From Hybos culiciformis (lineage: Eukaryota > Arthropoda > Insecta > Diptera > Hybotidae), in NCBI GenBank assembly GCA_964007475.1, contig CAXFZM010000180.1:1-64000 (forward strand): DNA of 64,000 nucleotides, written 5' to 3'. Made by a program: the position numbers and the translations under genes. This document shows positions 12,232-24,379 of this stretch, in pieces. Position 1 is the stretch's first letter. Every line of letters begins with the position of its first letter. Under the pieces are notes generated by a model that saw nothing but the letters and a program-made list of their open reading frames with translations, had not been told where the DNA came from and did no database searches.

Positions 12232-14518
12232 ATGCTTTCGGTGATGATGACAGAATAATTTGCGACAAAACTTTTGTGGACAATTTTGCACAAAGCGCTA
12301 AATCTTTAGACATTATTCTACATCTTAAATCAAATGAAGAAAAATGGTCTTATATTCCTGTTCAAAAAGATGGCTCAAAATGTTTTACATTTAAGGTAAG
12401 ATCATCTGAAGCTGCTCTTTATGTTTCTCTGGCAAATCAAAAAGGAGATAAATATGGAAATATAATATTTGCGAAATTACCACAAGGTCAATCAGATGGA
12501 TTTAGAATTTATGATTATAATGAAGATGAGGATGTTCTTGAGACCTCATCTGACCATTATCTGCAATCCTATGATTATAGAACCTATTGGTTGGATTGGA
12601 CCAATAATATTCTCCAAATAGGTGCACTTTATAATAACTCAACTGATTCATTAGAAGAGTCAGACAAACCTGATAATTTAACAATTATGGAATATAAATT
12701 CGAATCTAAACTAGAAATAACTGATGTGGGACTAAAAACGGAATCCGGAGATGGAAATTATTGTTTTAAGTAAGTGATCTTGAGATTTTTTTACATTTTT
12801 ATCGTATAAAAAATTCTGTTTGAAGTGTTGAAACCGATTTCCTCCAGTTTTAACTCTTAAGATTTTTATTTATTCTCAATGAAAAAAAATATTCATTCGT
12901 TCTCTTTAGGAATTAATTTTATTAACATACTTCTTTATGTATTGTGATTAAAATAATTTTAGATTTTCTTTTTATTGTTTCACTACACTACCCCATTGAA
13001 TGATTTTCTTTAATATCTTTGAATATTTACGATCGATCGTAAATATTCAAAGATATTAACAAAAAAACAGACGTTAATTATTAAATCAATAATTTGTGGA
13101 CAAAAGATCGGTAATTGTCCAATTTGATAATTTCTTAACTTCAAAAAATTCACTCCTGGTTGGTAATACGAATAGAAAATTATTCCTGACGGTTTCCAAA
13201 TGTGTGAACATAATAATATTTCAAAAACATAGACTCACAACCTAGAGTCAATTTTGAAATACATAATACAAAAAAAGTTCTCATATGGCATTTGTCGGAA
13301 AATGAAACGCAATAATACCACTCAAGATTAGAATAGGAGAAATAAAAATAAGAAATTTAACAAAAAAATAATAATTGAATAGAGATTTCAAAAATTCATA
13401 AAGTTAATAATACAATTAATATATGAGGAATTTGATATTCAATTTATATCCAGAAATAAAACCTCACAGAACCAAAAAATAAAAAATCTTCATGCAATTT
13501 AAATAAAAATAAATTGTATAACATTCATCTCTAGAATTGTAAATGATAGGTATCAAGTAAATCATTCTGATGAGTCCTAAGCTTGATACCAGGACGAAAC
13601 AATTCAAAAAAATTTAGTAATTTTCAAATTATTAAGTTTCCTAGATAAAAAATATTAAAAATACAATTTTCAGTTTACTTCACCATCTACTTAAAGAAAT
13701 CATGTCTGTAAAATCGATCGTAAATATTCAAAGATATTAACAAAAAAACAGACGTTAATTATTAAATCAAGATTTTCTTTAATGTTTTTCATATAATAAT
13801 ACATATTAATTACATAAATTCAAAAACTTGAGTAAATATTTTTATTTTTTTATGATGATGTAAATTTTTATAAGAACTAGATAAGATGTAATTTCAATTA
13901 CTCCATTATTCAAATGGAATTGTTTATCGCATTAGTGGAAAAATGCTTCAAACATTTCCAGGAAAAAGTATATGAGTTGATTGGTACTTGTAATCTTGAT
14001 TATTTAGGAATATGTTAATTGTGGTTATTTAATTTCTTTATATTTCAATAAATTTTTTTTAATGATAATATTTAAAATTATTTTCAGCCAAACAAGAATG
14101 TCCAGGACTCATAACAATTGACCAACCAACCAACCATACAACCGATTTCAAATGTGAAAAATTGAATATAAGCTTGTCAGAAACGGAGTTAGAAATAATT
14201 TTAGACAAGAAAAAAATAATTATAAAAGAAATTGAATCTGACTCTGAAGCTTTAAAAAGTTTTGGGGAAGAAGTTTCAAAATACGTGGTGAAGGCATTGT
14301 TGCTCAATTTAATAAGATTATATGAAGATGCTGAGAATCTTCACAAAGAGTTTTTATTTTTAACACTTGAAACTGCAAAAGAGGAATCCGATAATTTCCA
14401 AGAAATAAAACTACATTACTACAATTTAATGAATGATTTAGGAAAATATATTGATGACAATCCGGAAATTGAGAAATTTTTTAAAATTATTAAATCGAAA
14501 GGAACACCAACATTGTAA
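12232..14518 (+). CDS. Methyltransf_FA-domain gene, paralogue 1 (5' exon missing)
   Basis: Exon 12232-12769 follows a clear acceptor (tttttttacag) and ends at a GTAAGT donor. It encodes a Methyltransf_FA (farnesoic acid O-methyltransferase-type) domain: WSYIP near residue 39, FTFKVRSSEAALYVSL, then YWLDWTNNILQIG near residues 120-130. A cysteine (IICDK) precedes it, matching the second paralogue. Exon 14088-14518 follows ttttcag and encodes CPGLITIDQ and a charged helical tail ending GTPTL. The first exon ends in phase 2 but the second needs phase 1, so the obvious join shifts frame; a weaker GT at 12763 would restore it. No signal-peptide exon was found upstream, where element A lies. The domain name comes from crustacean enzymes, but methyltransferase activity in insect homologues is doubtful. 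Likely secreted by analogy with paralogue 2. The intron is split by a ribozyme repeat. Confidence 0.65.
13015..13770 (+). mobile_element. hammerhead-ribozyme repeat, single insertion in an intron
   Basis: This stretch is the 681-683-bp unit found in tandem at 48289-51454, here as 1.08 units: about 55 bases are repeated at its two ends. The 13-bp direct repeat gattttctttaat is exact at 13002-13014 and 13771-13783. The first 20 bases are an inverted copy of unit sequence, forming a palindromic start around gatcgatc. It contains one complete hammerhead (13534-13605) in the same orientation as the host gene. It differs from array units by short A-run length changes. Confidence 0.9.
13534..13605 (+). 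ncRNA. type III hammerhead ribozyme, intronic copy
   Basis: Helix III gaattg/caattc plus U-A, cleavage triplet GUA (after 13541), helix I aatgat/atcatt, core ctgatga, helix II gtcct/aggac, then gaaa. Same sequence as the five array copies. Loop 1 ggtatcaag is complementary to loop 2 cttgatacc. Confidence 0.9.
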
Positions 14519-15591
14519 ATTTAGAAAATAAATATTATGTATATTTTGTTTAGTAAATAAAATCGCAAAAGAAACTAAAATATCAGGCATTTAATATTTA
14601 GTTATGTTCTTTGTATTTTTATGTATATTTATATTTTAATATATAAAAAATATTATGGAAATCTTATACATATATGACTTAATTTTTATTCAAATATTCT
14701 TACTTAATAGAAAGATTAACGTTTGAGAAAAATATAAAAATTGTCAGTTTTAATTTTAACTATACTAAGGACTAAGCCAAAAACAAACATATTAACATCA
14801 TGGTTTGTTTTCTTTAACGAGAAAATAAGTAAAAATTGATTTTCTATAATTAAGTAATTAAATAATTTTTTAGTTCATGAGCCCATAATCTACAATAAGT
14901 GTGCGCAGTATGACAGTTCGTTTTACATGTAGGTATTATGACATTTCGAAAGCTCTATCCAAACAAAAAACAACCTTTATACATGTATAGTGAAATTTAT
15001 TTTTTTTTACTTTGAGAAAAAATTTAGACAGAAAAATTTTAGACAGTTAATTTTAGACAGATATGTACAACTTTCTTAATTTTGATTTTATAAAGCTCAA
15101 AAGCTGGCACATTTTTATAATGTTTATTTAGCATGGAGTTGAAAAATAAGAATCATCTTGCCTTAACAATGCTTTCAAATAACGAGCTAATTTTATTTGA
15201 ACTGTCTTAGTAATTAGATATGTTATGAAGATTTTTCTTCTTAAATTGATAACATATCTACTTATTGAATAGTTAAATCCGATAAAGGATGAAAATGTGC
15301 TTTGTAAAAGTTTTGGAAAGTAATAAAAATGTTAAGGAATTGTCTTATAAATTATTGTTTATTAAAATGTTCCATTACTGAATATAAATTTCAATGATTA
15401 AGCAAACTATTTATTTTTAATTTCATCTTTTTTAATCTTTTTTTTCTTTTTAACATTGACCTTAAGATCGTTTTCTAAATTTTAAACCCTTCTTATCTTT
15501 GCCCGGAAAAGTTAATCTTAAAAAATTAAAATAGAAAAAAAAATTTTCTTCAGTTTTTAAATATATTCAATTTGATCAACTTCATAAAATA

Positions 15592-17286
15592 ATGTTAAAA
15601 CTAATGTTTTTTGCTTTGCTTTTTATATTAAAAAGTAATAATTTTAAAAGTTTAAATTTTTATTAATACTAAGTGCAATAAATAAATTTTGCCAAATTAT
15701 TCCTTCTTTCTTAAAAAAAAAAAATGGAACGTGATATTTCTTGAAAAGTTATCATCGACCTAAGGTTTTTTTTTTTTTAAATATTCAGTTTATCTTTTAA
15801 CTAATGTTATGTGAAATATGTAGGAATAGAGGTACTCCAAAAAAATTCATTCATAATACTTAGAGTCATAAATTGCATTTAGTTAAAATAACCAAAGTTA
15901 TTTTGTGGTTTTCTCATGGTAAAAATTAAAACGTCTGCTGGAAGTGTTAACTTAGTATTTGAATTGCTAATAATGAACGATCTAGACTCTTCTGATTTAT
16001 TAAATCTAGATTTTTAATGCAAGTGTAAAATATAAAATGCTATTATAAGTTATTTCATAACACAAGTTTTATTTTTACAGTTTTTGCTCAAGTATTTGCT
16101 AACGAATATTTTTTATGCCAAAATACAACTCCTTCTACACTCAATTATCCTAGGAAAGGTATCTTATGTAAGTAAAGTAGTATGTAATTTAAAGGTTGCT
16201 TATTAAAACATTTTCGTTTATGACTTTTACTTTATTTCAGTAAATTTAAAAAAACTAGATGAATGGTCACATTTCCCTCTATTACCAGGACAAAAGTGCT
16301 TTTCATTAGAAGTTAAAACAAATGGGATTTTTGAATTAGGGTTAACTTTAAAAAATGCTATTGACGAGAATGAACCGCTTATTTCTACGTCTTTGATGTC
16401 GTCTTCAGATGGAAAATCTGAAATTGAAATAAATGATTATATTCGTTATATTCAAATGGCAAAATATACTCGCAGAGTTTTCAGTTCAAAAAATTTTAAT
16501 AGTTTTTGGATAAGTTGAACTAATAATATATTTAAAATTGGACTTGATGAAGAAAAGTATTCTTTTATAGAATATGATATTAGAGAACATAAAAACTTAG
16601 AGTTATTGTTTTCGTTTAGAACTAAATCTAAAGCAGTGGTAAAAATTCGTAAGTAAAAAACCAATAAATTTTTATGCCTTAGAGTTTCTATTTATAAAAC
16701 GTAGTCTAAAATATATTAAAGAAAGACCAACTATGTTCAATAAATTTAAAGTGATGGAACATAAAACCATCTATTTCTATCATAAGTAAGTAAAAACAAT
16801 GTGATAATGATGATTATAATTCGACGATAAACCTAATTTTATTTGAATTCTGCTTTTGTCAAAATTATAATGAACATAAACTAAGCCAAAACAGTTTAAT
16901 TTACATATCATCGAATGTTTCTTTTTCTAGGTGACCCTGTTTGCCCAAAGAGCACATTAACTGAATTTGATTGTTTTCCATTGAATTATGTTCTAGAGGA
17001 AATTGAAACTATTTTACAACGCCAAAAATATATTATGGAACAAATGGAATTTGATTATAATATGTTTAAAAACTTAAAAGGGAATTCAACAAAAACTTTG
17101 AAAAAACTTTTCTTTTCCGAATTATTCCAATATAATATAATAGCCAATAAAAATCACCGAATAATTGCTGATTCCAAGGAATATAAAATAAAACAAGTAA
17201 TTGGTGAAGCTGAACTTCTAAAAGAATTAGATTTATATCATGAAATTAGGAAGTTATATTTCAAATTTTTAAATGAACTAAAATGA
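15592..17286 (+). pseudogene. Methyltransf_FA-domain secreted protein, paralogue 2, with in-frame TGA
   Basis: Four exons join in consistent phase 1: 15592-15634, 16081-16167, 16241-16648, 16931-17286, 298 codons including the final TGA. Exon 1 gives a strong signal peptide (MLKLMFFALLFILK) that continues into exon 2; after it come a cysteine (FLCQNT) and the Methyltransf_FA domain in exon 3 (EWSHFPLLPGQKCFSLEV; SFWIS-stop-TNNIFKIG). Exon 4 encodes DPVCPKS and a helical, charged C-terminus like paralogue 1. The codon at 16516-16518 is TGA exactly where paralogue 1 has the conserved tryptophan (WLDWTNN), a one-base change from TGG. The rest of the frame is intact, so the lesion is recent, a polymorphism, a sequencing error, or a read-through site. 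Tandem arrangement with paralogue 1 indicates local duplication. The role is unknown; probably extracellular. Confidence 0.75.
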
Positions 17287-17805
17287 GAAAGTAATAAATT
17301 CGTTCTTGAGATCAGAATTATTCTAAGTCAATTGTTTTTTAAGAGTGTTTTAGTTTCTTATTATAGCTAATCAGTACATTTCTCATGTGTGTACAAAAAC
17401 ACATATTTCTTTAATGGATTTTAAGTACTGAAAACAGGTAAGTACAAAATAATCCTATGCCCATCCTACAGCAGAACTATCCTATGCCTATCTAAATTAG
17501 TTCTGGGTTTAAAAAAAATTATGCTATTTTATTGACTAAAAATAATTGTTTAAATCTTAAAATGCCTCTCCTGAACAATTTAATTTTAATTTTAAAGTTT
17601 TACTCTGCTACCTTTTGATATACGAGCTTATGGCCCAGAAGGCAGAAGTAAGATCTTTAAGTAACTTGTTTAAGTAACAGCAACTTTATTCAAATCAGAT
17701 CAGATCGATTATAATTGTTTCAGCAGACAATTGATTCGAAACTAATAATTGCTGTCTATAAAAAATTACAAAGTAAATTAGGACGTGTGGTTTTAAACTA
17801 TGGTT

Positions 17806-18560
17806 TTAAATTATGGTGACATAAAAGCATATTCCACATATCAAAGTTCGTAAAATTATTCCAAATAGGGTTGAGAATCCGTTTTTCGAACACTTCTCCA
17901 TTTTTTTCATCAAATAACTTTCGAAAACTACAAAAGAAATAATAATGGTAGCTTGTAGGTTTTTCAAATAATATTGATGTTCATTTTGAATTTTCAATAA
18001 TTTAGTACTTTTTATATAATCCAGACCCGAGTCAGAATCCTTGGGCTCCATTTTTCTAAGTTCTTATAATCGACATCTACATACCAAATTACTTATTTTA
18101 ATCAAAATTCAATTAAACTTACATAAAATACAAAATTTATAAAAATTTTATATGAAAACCCTTGGCTCGTTGAGAGTCTTGAACTCCGAAACCCGAAATG
18201 ATAGAATCCCAAATATAAATCAAGAAGAAAGTGAACGAGCTGCGCTTGTTTAAACATATAGTCCGTATTTGCGTTTTTGAAAAGAGAATAATTAGTGTAT
18301 TTGGGCGGATAGATGTCGATTAAGGGACCTTAAAAAAAGGTTAGAGTCCACGAACTCGAACTATTTAGGGTTTGGATATCGATGAAAATTGTTATTATTT
18401 GTATATACGACTTAATTGAGTTGGTACTGATATTGAAGGTATTTTAAAAAATGTTTCTAGCCCAATTGTGACCGAGGTATTTTAAAATTAAAGTGTCTTA
18501 AATCAAATAATTGAAAACGGACCCCATACTTCATTTATGAGATATTCGTCTGTATTTTTT
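17806..18560. repeat. degenerate repeat family shared with 48.1-51.8 kb
   Basis: Variants of a phrase close to tagatgtcgattaaggga, followed by gagcccaaggactcg and gggtttggatttcgatgaaa, occur near 18050 (minus) and 18310 (plus), and again near 51500 and 51630. The minus-strand frame at 17806-18051 starts inside this repeat and is probably not a gene. Bases 18109-18120 (tcaattaaactt) are the unoccupied equivalent of the ribozyme array's target site. Confidence 0.65.
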
Positions 18561-18610
18561 CATTTATTTTTATTTAGGGCTTAAAACTATTAATTTAACG
18601 GACTTACAAT

Positions 18611-20122
18611 AGTAGATTACAATACATGTTAAGAAAATTTGTTATTCTTGCGAGTTGTGTATACACACAAACACATAGACACGAGCAGAGCTGGACTGGC
18701 CTAACAAACTAGCGGGAGTTTCCCGGTGGGCCGTGCCAAAATCCGTTGTCTAAAATTGTAATGTTTTCTTTTAATTTTGTTTTTTTAAGCGTGAGAAATT
18801 TTTTTTACAAAGAAAAATTTGAATTTCCCGCTCCTAAATTCATTCCCAGTCCAGCCCTGGACACGAGTCATGTTTATATCACGAGACCGAAGGTCGAGTG
18901 ATATAATATTGACGAGTGTCTATATGTTTGTGTGTTACAAAACGAGCTGTATAACAAATTTGATTAACATGTATTGTATACTGCTTTAATGTGCATGTGA
19001 GAGAGATTTGAAAACAATACATTTATAATGAAAAAAATAAACAAAAAAATTCAAAATTAAGCATAGAAATAAAATTTAATAAGGAAGTTTATTTAATTAT
19101 CGAAATGATTTCAAACCGGAAGATTCCTAAAATATAAAAAAAAAAATTAGTAATTTTTCCAAAAAAAATTATTCATTTTCTTTTTTGCAAAAAAAAAAAT
19201 CGAATAATTTTTTTTTAGAAAAATTACTAATTTTTTTTTTATTATTTTAGGAACTAATGGTCTTCTTAAATTTTATTTAATTTTATTTTTAATTATTAAA
19301 GAAAATAATAATAATTTTATAATTATTTTTTTTATAATTAAAAATAAAATCAAATAATAATTATATAATTATAATTTATATTTACAATAAATAATCTCCT
19401 TGTTGCTACCATTTTCCTCGTTTGTTGATAAAAGAAAAAAAAATTCTTACTTGACATTTGACAATCACAGCAAACTTTATAATGACAACAAAGATATTTT
19501 CAGGGTTACCATTGTTCTATTTTTATTCATTTTGTTTTTTTGAATAAAAATAAGTGCAATTTTTGAAGTGTGGTTTAAATTTTTGTAATAAAATCCAACC
19601 ACACTCGTTTAAAAATTTAGTAGTAGAGGTTCGAAGATCCTTTAAAAATAGTAGATTGAAACACATGTTAAGAAAATTCATCGACTGATCGACTGGCCGT
19701 TTTTTAGAAGAAAAAAAAATAGCCGCGTATTTTTTTATTGGTTCTTTTTTTTTTTGTTTGCTCAGAGGGAAAATGTAGATTAGCTCAGAGGGAAAATATA
19801 GATTTTAGCATTATAAACTAAGCTTTGTTTGACATTGATATGATGCATGTGAGAGGTATACATTTGCAATTTTTTTTGTATTTGTCAGTGTTGAAATATT
19901 GTGAGTGTGAGTGATATTATTTTTGTTTATAGTATTACGCAGTTCAAAATGAAGAATGTAAATACAATATAGAGCAATGTAAATACAATTTACATCACAG
20001 GGAAATGTAAATACAATTTACATTCCTCTATAATTGCATGTGGATTGATGCATGTAATGGACCATTTACCGAGCTAAATTTGCGAATGTAAATACAACTT
20101 ACCGAAGACATGCGCATTAAAA
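18611..20122. mobile_element. element A, copy 2
   Basis: Same ends as copy 1. Near its start it holds an inverted repeat: cacaaacacatagacacgag returns as cgagtgtctatatgtttgtg, with tatatcacgagaccgaaggt between. It is interrupted by a 174-bp hAT MITE but not by the long-TIR fragment found in copy 1. Confidence 0.8.
18686..18859. mobile_element. 174-bp hAT MITE
   Basis: Ends cagagctggactggc and (reverse complement) cagggctggactggg. The exact 8-bp duplication gacacgag stands at 18678-18685 and 18860-18867, and the uninterrupted sequence is seen in element A copy 1. Confidence 0.93.
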
Positions 20123-21748
20123 ACCTTTAAATTAATTTCTTATTCATAAAAAATGTCCTTAATTTTAGTTACAAGAAAATACTTTTTTGCACTTATGTAT
20201 ATTATGTATATAAATATGATGCATCTCTACAACATTGTTTATATAATTTATAATATATAAGAAAGAATTTTGTGTTAACTTTAAGTAAGTTCATCCGTTT
20301 TTTTTTCGTAATTCATAATGTATAATATAAGTATGATAGTGTGAAATAATTTAAATATTTTGAAATATATCAGCTGTTTTCTTAAAAATCATGAAAAAGC
20401 ATTGTAAAAAAAATAAAATTGAAGCAAGCGCATTTAACACCAGTTGCGCCTTTCATTATTATTAAAGTACATAGAGCATTCTGAAAGATTTTTATCTATG
20501 ATGTCTACATTATTATACCAAAGTTTGAGAAAATATTGTACATAAAGAAATGAAAATTTTATTTACTTTTTTTTATTATTTAAAAATGTATGCAAGGTTG
20601 AAAAAAATATTTACTTTAAAAAAAAAAAACGAAACACTTTGAAACCTTAAATGAATTATAATATTTACCAACTTTGGAATATACATAAAAATATATTTTA
20701 CATATACACAATATTCAACAAATAAAAAAGTAAATACTTGACTTAAAAATATTATACCACAATATGAATTATTTCTTATTCTATTCAGAAATTGTTGAAA
20801 ATTGAAGAAATTTTATTATTGAAATAAAAGAGATATAATAAAATTTAATATTTAATTTATGATTTACTTTTTCACCATAAATTTTAGATGAATGTATTCT
20901 TAGTTGCAAAATTTACGTTGATGTTGTTGACTAGGTTATGACAAAAATATTTAAATAATGATGTTGCTTAAAAATTGACTTTACTTTCGATAATATTGCT
21001 TTGAAATTATAGCGTAAAACTGCTCTTTCAACATGTTGAAATATTTACTACAGACGTATAAACTAAGTTGAAAAACTAGCCTTCTAAAAGTCTTGCAGCA
21101 TTACTATAACTCATGCACTCATACAAAATGTCAAAATAGTTTGAAGTTTTTCAACCAGGTTGAAGGACTTGTTGAAAAACACTGTCACCAATCCTACAGA
21201 TGAGTAAAGCTAATACTTCATTTTACAACAATAAAACGATTCTTCTTTTACTCCAAACGAGGCTAACCAACATATTTCTTTTATAGCAGCACTCTCTATC
21301 GATTCTTTAACAGTTAGTAGCTGGACTTACGTATTTTCTTTATTTTTTCACTGAACTGATTTCTGAAAAAAAAACCTAAATTTAATACCAAATTTTTCTA
21401 CTGTTACCACTTTATTTAAAAAAACCTATAGCTAGTCAAAAATCAACTTCCAAACACTTCTACACTGATGCTGAAAAAAGAAATAAATGGGAAGAAGAAC
21501 GCCATAAAAATTCCAAAAGAAAATGTTTTATAAATAAAATTATGTTTATGACTATCAGCTGAAAATGTAGACGGCTATACCATGAACATTTAGATGGTTT
21601 TTTTTAATATCAAAAAATTCAATAAAATAAGATTAAAGTTTATGTAAAGCAAAATGTATAACAGCCCGTTTTCAACATTTAGCTTCAAGATAGTTTACTT
21701 TAAGCAAGATGTGTCACTCACAACCAGAAAATAAATATATTTTTAGTT
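20123..21748. other. AT-rich stretch, nothing identified
   Basis: No domain-bearing frame, RNA gene or flanked element was seen. Short frames only. A small inverted pair (gttgaaaaac / gtttttcaac) near 21070-21170 may be a foldback. Confidence 0.5.
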
Positions 21749-21756
21749 CCTTCAAT

Positions 21757-22336
21757 CAGTGCCATCCTAACCAATGTGCTAACTGTGCTATAGCACATAG
21801 GCGCCAATATATAAGGGACCAAAAAGAAAAATTTTCAGTTGGAATTTGGAAATCTGTGCTGAAAATTACGAGTCCGAAAATGTACTTGTATGTTTTTTAA
21901 CTTGTCGCGTCAATTCTCCGAAAACACAATTCACCGAAACCACAATTCACTGAAAACACAATTCTCCGAAAATAGTATTAACCACAATTCACCGAAAACA
22001 CAATTCACCGAAAACACAATTCACCGAAAATAGTATGAAACACATTTCACCGAAAACTCAATTCACCGAAAGCACAATTCACCAAAAATTATAGACAGGT
22101 TGAGTTCGGTTAAAAAAACGCGGCGATTTTTTAACCGAACTCAACCTGTCTATAATTTTCGGCGAATTGTGTTTTCGGTGAATTGTGTTTTCGATGAATT
22201 GACGGTAAATCGTTTTTTATTATTTTATTTATTTATTTTTTAATATATAACATATAAGTCTTTAATTAATTTTTCTATGTTATGAGCGCCAGGAAATTAT
22301 TAGCACATAGGTACGAAATACATTAGGACGACTCTG
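21757..22336. mobile_element. hAT MITE carrying a foldback minisatellite
   Basis: Left end cagtgccatcctaaccaatg, right end (reverse complement) cagagtcgtcctaatg. Exact 8-bp duplication ccttcaat at 21749-21756 and 22337-22344. The interior includes the phrase agcacataggcgcc, also typical of other hAT relics here, and the repeat block at 21907-22203. Confidence 0.88.
21907..22203. repeat. caattcaccgaaaaca minisatellite ending in a hairpin
   Basis: Around nine degenerate copies of a 15-16-bp unit, caattcaccgaaaaca, run rightwards. From 22090 the sequence folds back: ttatagacaggttgagttcg and its inverse enclose a short aaacgcggcgatttt loop, followed by two inverted units (ttttcggtgaattgtg). Confidence 0.85.
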
Positions 22337-22344
22337 CCTTCAAT

Positions 22345-22840
22345 ACCATAATGTACCAATCTTTTAAGTATATACGGCAGAAGCAAATATAACAATTTTC
22401 ATCGAAATCCAGACCTCCAGTCCGAATCATTGGAAACAATGATTTTAAATGAAATCCATTAAAATGTTTTAAAAAAAATGTACTTGTATATAAAATTTTT
22501 ATGGAATTTTTCTTGGTTGGTTAGTGAAAGTGAATGTGAACGAGATTGCTTTTATGTTGGCGTATAAAGAATCGACTAGGCGGTTCATTAGTTCTAAGCA
22601 TTTTAACCAGAAAAATATAGTCCGTTTTTTTGGACGTAAAAATAGCTGTACATGAACCCAGAATAATTATTTGATAATGTAATTCTAGCACTTGAATACG
22701 TACTTTTATTAGTCTCAAGCACAAAAACTTATTTGAAGGTACATAAGGTCGTTTACACACCATACCTTGGTATATATACTTAATCGAATTATAATTATAA
22801 AGAACTTGTAGTTGCAAATAAGAGAAATCACAGCTTTGCC
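22345..22840. other. unassigned stretch between two elements
   Basis: A minus-strand frame at 22521-22817 has no recognisable domain, signal peptide or splice context. I see no supported gene. Confidence 0.4.
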
Positions 22841-23540
22841 AATAAATAATCTCCTTGTTGCTGCCATTTTCCTCGTTTGTTGATAAAAGAAAAAAAATTC
22901 TTACTTGACATTTGACAATTCACAGCAAACTTTATAATGGCAGTGTTACCATTGTTCTATTTTTATTCATTTTGTTTTTTTGAATAAAAATAAGTGAAAT
23001 TTTTGAAGTGTGGTTTAAATTTTTGTACTAAAATGCAACCACACTCGTTTAAAAATTTAGTAGTAGAGGTTCGAAGTTCCTTTAAAAATAGTAGATTGAT
23101 CCACTGGCCGCTTTTTAGAAAAAAAAAAAATAGCCGCGTATTTTTTTATTGGTTCTTTTTTTTTTTTGTTTGCTCAGAGGGAAAATGTAGATTAGCTCAG
23201 AGGGAAAATATAGATTTTAGCATTATAAACTAAGCTTTGTTTGACATTGATATGATGCATGTCAGAGGTATACATTTGCAATTTTTTTTTTTTTTGGTAT
23301 TTGTCAGTATTGAAATATTGTGAGTGTGAGTGATATTATTTTTGTTTATAGTATTACGCAGTTCAAAATGAAGAATGTAAATACAATATAGAGCAATGTA
23401 AATACAATTTACATCACAGGGAAATGTAAATACAATTTACATTCCTCTATAATTGCATGTGGATTGATGCATCTAATGGACCATTTACCGAGCTAAATTT
23501 GCGAATGTTAATACAACTTACCGAAGACATGCGCATTAAA
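22841..23540. mobile_element. element A, copy 3 (left-truncated)
   Basis: Matches the right-hand 700 bp of copies 1 and 2, starting at aataaataatctcc and ending at gcgcattaaa. Loss of the left part while the right end is preserved fits retroposition or rolling-circle truncation. Its right end coincides with the outer border of the left duplication arm. Confidence 0.8.
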
Positions 23541-24379
23541 GTTTTTAACATGGTCTTCATATTGTTTTTGTTGCCTTAATTATGAGTTTGAGTTCTTTCA
23601 AGCGTTTTTCCCAAAAACTTACCGTAGTAATCCAATAGAATTTATGTATACATACTTAATTTAACCGCTTTGTATTTTCTCGCTGAGTTAAAAAAAGCGT
23701 ATAATAATGGTTCTATCAACCTTTAAAAATAAAAGCATTTAAGAAAAACATAATAATTTTATATTATTCCAATTTTTTTTCAACACTTTTTTTAATATTC
23801 CCACCAGTAATATCCAATAATTATTTTATCAATTTTAATAAATTTGGATGAATTAATTTTAAGAGTTGATTACTAAGAGTTTTATTAACACTATATTAAT
23901 GTGATGTCATCATAAAAACTTATGATACATAAAAAAATATTTGTTTATTTCTACATTATGTATAAGATATAAATTATAAATTTATTTACTTATCACGATG
24001 TAATTCTCGCCTGCATATAGCCATGAAAATAATTTAATATGATATGAAAATAATAAAAAAAAACCCAAATCTTTCTATTTTCCCAATCCCCAAAGGAGCT
24101 TTCAAAAATGCCATTAGACAAATAGAAAAATAGATTATTTTTTGGCTTAAAAAGATAAAAAAAAATGTGTAAAGTGATGAACAAAATACATTTTTTATAC
24201 TGTGCATACAGAAGTTTCGTTAATATATTTTATTATATACATCTATATTTAATATTTTAACATATATATTTTGGTTTTGTGATAAAAACTAGGGCAAAAT
24301 TTTCTCGTTTATTTGATTTTAGCTAAAGTAAAGAAAAGTTCGTGCCTATTCAGTCAATATATAAATAATGTAACCTTAA

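Noticed and set aside
17806..18051. 81-residue minus-strand frame starting MEPKDSDSG
   Set aside because: Its start lies in a repeat family also found at 51.5 kb and no domain is visible.
21709..21900. 63-residue cysteine-bearing frame
   Set aside because: It crosses the left end of a hAT MITE with an exact target duplication.
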